DNA of 64,000 nt from the NCBI RefSeq assembly GCF_026967925.1, contig NZ_JAPVBI010000003.1:685070-749069 (forward strand), read 5' to 3'. A program made the position numbers and the translations under genes. The notes beneath the pieces were generated by a model, which saw only the letters and a program-made list of their open reading frames with translations, was not told the origin of the DNA and did no database searches. Of the stretch, positions 58,700 through 64,000 are shown piece by piece (the stretch's first letter is position 1; each line of letters opens with the position of its first letter). Source of the stretch: Modestobacter sp. VKM Ac-2985 (lineage in GTDB: Bacteria > Actinomycetota > Actinomycetes > Mycobacteriales > Geodermatophilaceae).

Positions 58700-59566
58700 A
58701 TGAGCGAGTGGACGGCGGCAGACCTGCCGGACTCGACCGGGCGCACGGTGCTGGTCACCGGCGCGGGCCGGGGCATCGGCTGGGTGACCGCGCGGGAGCT
58801 GGGCCGGACCGGCGCCCGGGTGGTGCTGGGGGTCCGCGACCCGGACAGGGTCCGGGCCGCGGTCGCCGGGCTGGCCGGCGAGTTCGACGTCCGCCGGTTG
58901 GACGTGTCGGACCTGTCGTCGGTCCGGGAGTTCGCCGCGGCGTGGACCGGGCCGCTGGACGTGCTGGTGAACAACGCCGGGGTCATGGACACCCCTGCCG
59001 CGCGGACGGCGGACGGCCTCGAGCGGCAGACCGCGACCAACTACACCGGCCCCTTCGTGCTGACGAACCTGCTGCTGCCGCACGTCACCGGTCGGGTGGT
59101 CAGCGTGACCAGCCAGTTGCACCGTCTGGGGAAGGTGGACGTCGCCGACCTGGACTGGAGGACGCGGACCTACCGACCGATGCAGGCCTACCGGGACTCC
59201 AAGCTCGCCCAGGTCCTCTTCTCCCTGGAGCTGCAGCGCCGGTTCACCGCGATCAGCAGCCCGGTCCGCTCGGTGCTGGCCCACCCGGGCATCGCCCACA
59301 CCGGCCTGGTCGACCACTCCAGCCAGAAGGTCGTCCTGCGCCTGGGAGGCCCGCTGCTCAACGACGTCGAGCACGGCGCCCTGCCGACGCTGTTCGCCGC
59401 GACCCAGGACGTGCCGGGCAACGCCTACGTCGGGCCCGACGGCATCGCCAGCGTCAAGGGCCACCCGACGGTGCGCCGCCAGGCGCGGAAGGGGCTGGAC
59501 GAGGAGACCGCCCGCGCCCTGTGGGCGGCCACCGAGGCCCTGACCGGTGTCCGTGCCGAGTTCTAG
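58700..59566 (+). CDS. Short-chain dehydrogenase/reductase (SDR)
   Basis: 288 residues, ATG after AGGAGG. T-G-A-G-R-G-I-G near 20-27, L-V-N-N-A-G-V near 92, V-T-S-Q-L near 135 and Y-R-D-S-K near 162 are the SDR catalytic motifs. It resembles the 47102 SDR (M-S-x-W-T-A-x-D-x-P-D at the start; similar C-terminus), so the two are paralogues. Regulated by the divergent MmyB protein, judging by the palindrome. A truncated quinone oxidoreductase fragment begins 80 bp after its stop. Confidence 0.9.
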   Translation: MSEWTAADLPDSTGRTVLVTGAGRGIGWVTARELGRTGARVVLGVRDPDRVRAAVAGLAGEFDVRRLDVSDLSSVREFAAAWTGPLDVLVNNAGVMDTPAARTADGLERQTATNYTGPFVLTNLLLPHVTGRVVSVTSQLHRLGKVDVADLDWRTRTYRPMQAYRDSKLAQVLFSLELQRRFTAISSPVRSVLAHPGIAHTGLVDHSSQKVVLRLGGPLLNDVEHGALPTLFAATQDVPGNAYVGPDGIASVKGHPTVRRQARKGLDEETARALWAATEALTGVRAEF

Positions 59567-59647
59567 GTGTGTTGACCGGGCAGGTTGGTCGCAAGCACTG
59601 CGGACCTCGGCACTGCGGACCTCTGGGCCGCGCCTAGCCTCACGTGC

Positions 59648-59803
59648 ATGCGATCAGTGCAGATCACCCGCTTCGGCGGACCCGAGGTCATGGACGTCGT
59701 CGACCTGCCCGACCCGGTGCCCGGGGACGGCGAGACGTTGTTCGACATCTCCTCCGCCGGGGTCAACTTCGCCGACACCCACCACGCCCTGTCGGCCAAC
59801 TGA
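59648..59803 (+). pseudogene. 5' fragment of a quinone oxidoreductase gene (52-residue open frame)
   Basis: Fifty-one codons plus stop, starting with an intact ATG and reading M-R-S-V-Q-I-T-R-F-G-G-P-E-V-M-D-V, close to the gene at 61464, and ending D-T-H-H-A-L-S-A-N-stop where the homologue continues D-T-H-Q-T-E-D. It also carries the upstream C-T-A-G-C-C-T-C-A-C element of the intact gene. The catalytic Rossmann domain is absent. The rest of the 59567-59945 gap is empty except for this. Confidence 0.82.
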
Positions 59804-59945
59804 GGTCAGCCGTCCGCCGACGGCGCCCGGGGGTCGAAGGCGCGCTGGCCGCGGTGCCCCGGGCGGAGATCGCCGCGTCCTGGTCGTCGGTGAGGGTGAA
59901 CCGAAGACGTCGAGGCGCCTGGTGCGCACCCACGTGCTCGTGGCG

Positions 59946-60383
59946 TCAACGCGCGAACTTCGACATCGCCTCTGGCGTGACGGGGGCGAAGTAGTTGACG
60001 AGGTTGCCGTCGGGATCCCGGAACAGCAGCGAGCGGTTGCCCCAGGGCATCGTCGTCGGTTCGTTCACGAACGTCCCCCCGGCATCAGTGACGGCGGAGC
60101 GGAGCCGGGTGTACTCGACGTCGACGTCCTCCACGAGGAACTCGATGATCGCCGTGTGATTGTCGGCGGCGCGGGCCGAGCCCGGTCCGAACAGCGCGAC
60201 GGTGCGGGTGCTGCCGATGGCCAAGGTGCCGGTCGTGGTCCCCAACTCGGCGAAGTCCGGGGTGGCCCAGTCGGCCGGAGATCCGGTCACCTCCTCATAG
60301 AAGGCAACGAGGCGGGCGACGTCGTTGGTGATCAGGCGGATCGAGACCAGAGCGGGCGTGCGATCCGGCGTGGTGTGCGTCAT
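59946..60383 (-). CDS. VOC-family (glyoxalase/bleomycin-resistance fold) protein
   Basis: 145 residues, start ATG 60383. Two beta-alpha-beta-beta-beta halves are visible: S-I-R-L-I-T-N-D-V-A-R-L-V-A-F-Y near 14-29 and E-F-L-V-E-D-V-D-V near 81-89, with R-D-P-D-G-N-L-V-N near 122-130 as the typical loop. It may bind a metal and detoxify or isomerise a small molecule. It is divergent from the WYL regulator at 60443, with an inverted repeat at 60402-60426 between them. Confidence 0.84.
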   Translation of the reverse strand: MTHTTPDRTPALVSIRLITNDVARLVAFYEEVTGSPADWATPDFAELGTTTGTLAIGSTRTVALFGPGSARAADNHTAIIEFLVEDVDVEYTRLRSAVTDAGGTFVNEPTTMPWGNRSLLFRDPDGNLVNYFAPVTPEAMSKFAR

Positions 60384-60401
60384 GCCTGGACGATAAAGTC
60401 G

Positions 60402-60426
60402 ATACCGGACAGAAGCCGCCCGGTAT
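60402..60426. promoter_or_regulatory. Inverted repeat ATACCGG-11-CCGGTAT in VOC/WYL gap
   Basis: Arms 60402-60408 and 60420-60426 are perfect 7-bp complements with an 11-bp spacer (an 18-bp centre-to-centre distance, less than two helix turns). It lies in the 59-bp gap and is a good candidate binding site for the WYL-domain regulator. It also overlaps the ATG at 60425, making that an unlikely start. Confidence 0.5.
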
Positions 60427-60442
60427 GGAGGATGATGCGACC

Positions 60443-61453
60443 GTGACGCGTCCCACCGCCCGGGTGCTCGCCCTGCTGGAGATCCTGCAGGCAGGCGGAC
60501 TGCGGTCCGTGCGGGAGTTGGCGAGTGCGCTCGACGTGGACGAGCGGACCGTCCGCCGGTACGTGGCGCACCTCGACGACCTCGGCGTGCCGGTCGAGTC
60601 GGTCCGGGGCCGCCACGGGGGCATCCGTCTCGTTCCCGGCTTCCGCATGCCCCCGCTCATGCTGACCGACGAGGAAGCGCTCGCCGTGCTGCTCGGTCTC
60701 ATCGCCGGCCGCCGCGCCGGTCTGGTGACCACGAGCGCCCTGGCCGTCGAGAGCGCCGTCGCCAAGCTGAGCCGCGTCCTGCCCAAGGCGCTGGTCCCCC
60801 GGTTGGACGCACTGGTGCGGGGCACGCGGTTCACCTCGAGCTCCCGGGTCGTGGTCCCCGCGGAGACGGAGAGCCTGCTCGTGCTCGCCGAGGCAGCGCG
60901 CGACCGACGTCCGGTGGCGATCGAGTACACCGGCTCGGACAGCCACCGCAGCCGGCGGATCGTGCATCCGTACGGGCTCGTCGCGCACTCCGGACGTTGG
61001 TACGTCACCGGCGCGGACTCGGCCAGCGGCGAGATGCGGACCTTTCGCGTGGACCGCATCTCGGACCCTCGGCCGTCGAGCGGCTCGTTCGACGTCCCTC
61101 CGGGCTTCGATCCCGCCGACGCGCTGCTGTCGGCCTTCGCCGCAGCACCGCACCGGTACACCATCGCGCTCCGAGTGGAGGGCACGGTCGAGGACGTAGG
61201 CCGGCTGTTCCCCGCGGGACTCGCCACCGTCCATGAGTGCACCGACCGCCCGGGCCACGTCCGCGTCCGGGTGCAGGCCCAGCGCCTGGAGTGGGTGCCT
61301 GCCGTGCTGGCCGGCATCGACCGCCCCTTCGTCATCGAAGGACCTCCCGCGTTGCGCCCGCTCGTCAGGGCACTGGCCGACCGGCTCGCCGCCGCCACCC
61401 AGGAGATGCCGGTCGTCGAGGACACACGAATACTCGCCGACGAGGTTCACTAG
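60443..61453 (+). CDS. WYL-domain HTH regulator (YafY/PafC type)
   Basis: 336 residues from GTG 60443 (GGAGG upstream); ATG 60425 lies inside the operator-like repeat and has no ribosome site. N-terminal HTH_11: R-V-L-A-L-L-E-I-L-Q near 8-17, S-V-R-E-L-A-S-A-L-D-V-D-E-R-T-V-R-R-Y near 23-41. WYL domain near 140-205: I-E-Y-T-G, R-R-I-V-H-P-Y-G-L-V, R-W-Y-V-T-G. A C-terminal WCX-like extension follows. Such regulators sense nucleic acid or small ligands. The quinone oxidoreductase starts 10 bp after its stop, so it may be in an operon with it and divergent from the VOC gene. Confidence 0.88.
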   Translation: MTRPTARVLALLEILQAGGLRSVRELASALDVDERTVRRYVAHLDDLGVPVESVRGRHGGIRLVPGFRMPPLMLTDEEALAVLLGLIAGRRAGLVTTSALAVESAVAKLSRVLPKALVPRLDALVRGTRFTSSSRVVVPAETESLLVLAEAARDRRPVAIEYTGSDSHRSRRIVHPYGLVAHSGRWYVTGADSASGEMRTFRVDRISDPRPSSGSFDVPPGFDPADALLSAFAAAPHRYTIALRVEGTVEDVGRLFPAGLATVHECTDRPGHVRVRVQAQRLEWVPAVLAGIDRPFVIEGPPALRPLVRALADRLAAATQEMPVVEDTRILADEVH

Positions 61454-61463
61454 CCTCACCTCC

Positions 61464-62435
61464 ATGCGTGCTGTGCAGATCACCCGCTTCGGCGGACCCG
61501 AGGTCATGGACGTCGTCGACCTGCCCGACCCGGTCCCGGGGGACGGCGAGCAGCTCTTCGACATCAGCTCGTCCGGCGTCAACTTCGCTGATACTCACCA
61601 GACCGAGGACAGCTACCTCGCCAAGCAGCAGCTGCCGCTGATCCCGGGCGCCGAGTTCGTCGGCACCCCGACCGGTGGCGGCCAGCGCGTGGTGGGCCTG
61701 CTGCCCGGCGGCGGCTACGCGGAGAAGGTCGCCGCGCACCCGCGGCTGACCTGGCCGGTGCCCGACGGTGTCACCGACGAGCAGGCGCTGGCCGTCGTCC
61801 TGCAGGGCGCCACCGCCTGGCACCTGCTGCGCACCTCCGCCCACCTGGCCGAGGGCGAGTCCGTCGTCGTCATCGCCGGTGCCGGCGGGGTCGGCAGCCT
61901 GGCGATCCAGCTGGCCAAGCGCTGGGGCGCCGGCCGGGTCATCGCCACCGCCTCCAGCCCGGAGAAGCGGGAGCTCGCCGCGTCCCTCGGCGCCGACGCC
62001 ACGGTCGACCCGGCGCTGGCGACCGACGACCCGAAGGCCTTCACCGCCGCCCTCCGCGAAGCCAACGGCGGCAAGAAGGTCGACATCGTGCTGGAGATGA
62101 CCGGCGGCAACGTGTTCGACGGGTCGCTGTCGGCGCTGGCGCCCTTCGGCCGGCTGGTCGCCTACGGCATGGCCGGACGCGAGGCGCCCGCCACGGTCGC
62201 CGTCCCCGCGCTGATGGGCACCAGCCGGGCGGTCATCGGCTTCTGGCTGGCGCACTGCATGACCCGGCCGGAGCTGATGGACGCCGCGATGACCGACCTG
62301 CTGTCGATGGTCGCCGACGGCAGCCTCAAGCCCGTCTCCGGTGGCCGCTACCCGCTGACCGCCGTCCGCGAGGCCCACCAGGACCTGCTCGCCCGCCGCA
62401 CCACCGGCAAGCTCGTCCTCGACCCCACCCGCTGA
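61464..62435 (+). CDS. NADPH:quinone oxidoreductase-like MDR enzyme (intact member of the fragmented family)
   Basis: 323 residues, ATG 10 bp after the WYL gene stop. N-terminal GroES-like domain: R-F-G-G-P-E-V-M-D-V-V-D-L-P near 8-21, F-A-D-T-H-Q near 41-46, then I-P-G-A-E-F-V-G near 60. Rossmann loop V-V-I-A-G-A-G-G-V-G near 133-142 and V-D-I-V-L-E-M-T-G-G near 206-215. There are no zinc cysteines. Reduces quinones or enones in the cytoplasm. Truncated copies of its 5' part occur at 50472, 55545 and 59648. It ends before a long inverted repeat (62444). Confidence 0.9.
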   Translation: MRAVQITRFGGPEVMDVVDLPDPVPGDGEQLFDISSSGVNFADTHQTEDSYLAKQQLPLIPGAEFVGTPTGGGQRVVGLLPGGGYAEKVAAHPRLTWPVPDGVTDEQALAVVLQGATAWHLLRTSAHLAEGESVVVIAGAGGVGSLAIQLAKRWGAGRVIATASSPEKRELAASLGADATVDPALATDDPKAFTAALREANGGKKVDIVLEMTGGNVFDGSLSALAPFGRLVAYGMAGREAPATVAVPALMGTSRAVIGFWLAHCMTRPELMDAAMTDLLSMVADGSLKPVSGGRYPLTAVREAHQDLLARRTTGKLVLDPTR

Positions 62436-62443
62436 GGCGCCCG

Positions 62444-62501
62444 GCATAGGAAGCTCTCCACCCACTTCTCGAGTCCGAAGTGGGTGAACAGCTTCCTATG
62501 C
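62444..62501. terminator. Long compound inverted repeat between convergent genes
   Basis: GCATAGGAAGCT (62444-62455) pairs with its complement at 62490-62501, and CACCCACTTC (62459-62468) with 62477-62486. Together these give 22 bp of stem with a 3-nt bulge on each side and an 8-nt loop. It sits between the 61464 gene and the leftward VWA gene and would terminate both. It could alternatively be a dispersed palindromic repeat. Confidence 0.65.
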
Positions 62502-62517
62502 CTGGGCGGGGAGCCGG

Positions 62518-63474
62518 CTACAGCAGGCGGTTGGTCCAGAGGAGGGACGCGACGACGCCGAGGAAGGCGAACAGCACGCCGCCCCGGACGAACCACGGGC
62601 TGATGTCCTGCGGCTCCGTGGTGTAGCCGATCTGGCTGCCCAGGTCCTCGAAGACCTCCGACAGCTCTGCGGCACTGGCCGCCTCGCTGTAGCTGCCGTC
62701 GGTCTCCTCGGCGATCTGCTCCAGCGTGGCCCGGTCGACCGGCACCGGCACCCGCTCGCCGTTGATGTCCAGCGTCCCGTAGTCGGTGCCGAAGGCGATC
62801 GTGGAGACCGGCACCGACGCGTCGATCGCGGCGTCGATCGCCTGGGTCGCCTCCCGGCCCACGGTGCTGTACCCGTCCGACAACAGCACGATCCGGGCCG
62901 GCGGTGCCTCCATCCCCTCCGAGGCCAGCGTCGCCTGGTAGTTGGTGACGGCGGTGAGCGAGGTGAAGATCGCGTCCCCGATCGCCGTCGCCTCGGCCAG
63001 CTCCAGGTTCTCGATCGCGGTGCGCACCTCCTCCCGGTCCGTCGTCGGGGTGACCAGGGTGGCCGCCGTCCCGGCGAAGGCGACCAGCCCCAGGTTGATC
63101 CGCTCCGGCAGCACCTCCACGAACTCCTCGGCCGCCAGCTGCATGGCCTGGAAGCGGTCGGGTTCGACGTCGGTCGCGCGCATCGACAGCGAGACGTCGA
63201 CGGCCATGATCACCGTCGCGCGTTCCCGCGGCACCCGGATCTCGGTGCTCGGCTGCGCCAGCGAGGCGACCAGCACCGCGAGCCCCAGGGCGACGAGCCC
63301 GAACGCGACGTGCCGGCGCCACCCGGCCCGCTTGGGCACCAGCGAGCCGAGCAGGGCCACGTTGGTGAAGCGCGCGGCGTACTTCGCGCGGCGCCGCTGC
63401 AGCAGCACGTAGAGGCCGACGAGGGCCACCACCGCCAGCAGCCCGGCCAGCCACCACGGGGACTGGAAGGTCAT
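62518..63474 (-). CDS. VWA-domain membrane protein (BatA-like)
   Basis: 318 residues from ATG 63474 (ATGA overlap with the DUF58 gene). Membrane helices at about 6-25 and 55-75, a VWA domain from about 88 with MIDAS D-V-S-L-S-M near 93-98 and T near 155-165 and D-G near 195 (L-L-S-D-G-Y), and a C-terminal membrane helix (V-R-G-G-V-L-F-A-F-L-G-V-V-A-S-L-L). This is the BatA/B organisation of the MoxR-DUF58-VWA systems. Function is linked to protein-complex assembly or stress; in detail unknown. Confidence 0.85.
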   Translation of the reverse strand: MTFQSPWWLAGLLAVVALVGLYVLLQRRRAKYAARFTNVALLGSLVPKRAGWRRHVAFGLVALGLAVLVASLAQPSTEIRVPRERATVIMAVDVSLSMRATDVEPDRFQAMQLAAEEFVEVLPERINLGLVAFAGTAATLVTPTTDREEVRTAIENLELAEATAIGDAIFTSLTAVTNYQATLASEGMEAPPARIVLLSDGYSTVGREATQAIDAAIDASVPVSTIAFGTDYGTLDINGERVPVPVDRATLEQIAEETDGSYSEAASAAELSEVFEDLGSQIGYTTEPQDISPWFVRGGVLFAFLGVVASLLWTNRLL

Positions 63475-64000
63475 CGGGAAGCCCCTCCACTGCCGGCGCG
63501 CCGGCGGTCGGCGACGTAGCGGACGACGTCGGTCAGCCAGTCGCGGTCGGTCTGCAGTCTCAGTTGCCCGGCACCGGCCCGGCGCAGGGCCGCGGCGATC
63601 TCATGCCGCTGGGCGGCAGCGCCCTCGGCGAACCGGCGGCGCACCTCTGCGTTGCCGGTGGGCACCTCGAGCGTCTGCCCGGTCTCGGGGTCGACGACGG
63701 TCAGCAGGCCCACGTCGGCCAGCTCCAGTTCCCGCGGGTCGACGACCTCGATGGCCAGCAGGTCGTGCCGGGCCGACAGCCCCCGCAGCGGGCGCTCCCA
63801 GTCGGCGGTGCCCTGCACGTCGGAGCCCTCGAAGCCAGAACCCAGGAAGTCCGAGATGACGACGACCAGCCCGCGCCGCCGCGGCGGGCGGCGGAGCGAC
63901 TCCAGTGCGGCGGCGAGGTCGCCGCGCCGGCCCGCCCCGGCCCGCGGGGTGGCGACGACGGACCGCAGCAGCCGGTCCGCGGCCAGCCGCCCGGGGGTGG
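63471..64000 (-). CDS. DUF58-domain protein (partial, runs off right edge)
   Basis: The frame is open to the window end, giving about 176 C-terminal residues. G-L-V-V-V-I-S-D-F near the upstream end, L-L-A-I-E-V-V-D-P-R-E-L-E-L-P-like stretch near the middle (L-A-D-V-G-L-L-T-V-V-D-P-E-T-G) and a tail of Arg-rich helices match DUF58. A 4-bp overlap couples it to the VWA gene. A MoxR-type AAA ATPase gene is expected further upstream, outside the window. Confidence 0.82.
   Translation of the reverse strand, partial: TPGRLAADRLLRSVVATPRAGAGRRGDLAAALESLRRPPRRRGLVVVISDFLGSGFEGSDVQGTADWERPLRGLSARHDLLAIEVVDPRELELADVGLLTVVDPETGQTLEVPTGNAEVRRRFAEGAAAQRHEIAAALRRAGAGQLRLQTDRDWLTDVVRYVADRRRAGSGGASR

Noticed and set aside
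1..64000. tRNA, rRNA, CRISPR array, transposase, integrase or origin
   Set aside because: No such features were seen by eye; a tRNA scan was not possible, so small RNA genes could be missed.

Overview
The window is 64 kb of very GC-rich DNA (roughly 70-75% by eye) with tightly packed genes, many GTG starts, GTGA/ATGA stop-start overlaps and purine-rich ribosome binding sites. Gene content (PaaX, WYL and MmyB-type regulators, large ATP-binding LuxR regulators, a RelA/SpoT-DUF429 fusion, many SDRs and alpha/beta hydrolases) points to a soil-type actinomycete. Geodermatophilaceae or a relative is my guess, from style and not from a marker gene. I see no rRNA, tRNA, CRISPR array, integrase or transposase. 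It reads as chromosomal accessory metabolism.

Layout. 1-3.2 kb: two secreted alpha/beta hydrolases and a PaaX regulator. 3.3-12.6 kb: a small-molecule kinase, a TetR regulator and a class-III PLP enzyme resembling the phospho-lyases that act after such kinases; then a FadR-type GntR regulator divergent from a polar amino-acid ABC importer, a gamma-glutamyltransferase-like enzyme and a DUF1275 membrane protein. A 15-bp palindrome occurs once in front of the regulator and once in front of the importer. 12.7-18.6 kb: DoxX-like protein, a hydrolase/HxlR divergent pair, a cysteine-desulfurase-like enzyme, a methyltransferase, and a quinone-reductase-like enzyme with an MmyB-type regulator.

19.0-29.0 kb is the clearest pathway: a quinate/shikimate utilisation cluster. 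A LacI regulator is divergent from a TRAP transporter (small and large permeases, solute receptor), a quinate/shikimate dehydrogenase, a phosphotriesterase-family hydrolase and a type II dehydroquinate dehydratase. On the other strand lie a QsuB-type dehydroshikimate dehydratase fusion and a TIM-barrel partner, with a TetR regulator. Together these would import quinate or shikimate and convert it to protocatechuate; the phosphotriesterase has no textbook role there.

29-37 kb: two PRISE-like SDRs, MsrA, an MmyB regulator, a WrbA-type flavoprotein, a GMC oxidoreductase and a flavin monooxygenase. 37-46 kb: three related alpha/beta hydrolases flanked by two 913-residue LuxR ATPases, then an SRPBCC protein. 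46.3-49.4 kb: a TetR regulator divergent from an SDR with three operator copies, a methyltransferase and another SDR. 49.5-62.4 kb: a series of MmyB regulators, SDRs and small enzymes, an AlkC-like DNA repair protein, a DUF429-RelA/SpoT fusion, a VOC protein, a WYL regulator and an intact quinone oxidoreductase. Truncated copies of the 5' end of that last gene occur three times in this stretch. 62.5-64 kb: a VWA protein and a DUF58 protein of a MoxR/Bat-type operon that continues beyond the right edge.

Recurrent theme: paralogous modules (five MmyB-type regulators, four hydrolases of one family, five SDRs, repeated gene fragments, a duplicated promoter/leader) suggest this region grows by duplication and decays by truncation. 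The most unusual single gene is the DUF429-RelA/SpoT fusion at 55937-57673.
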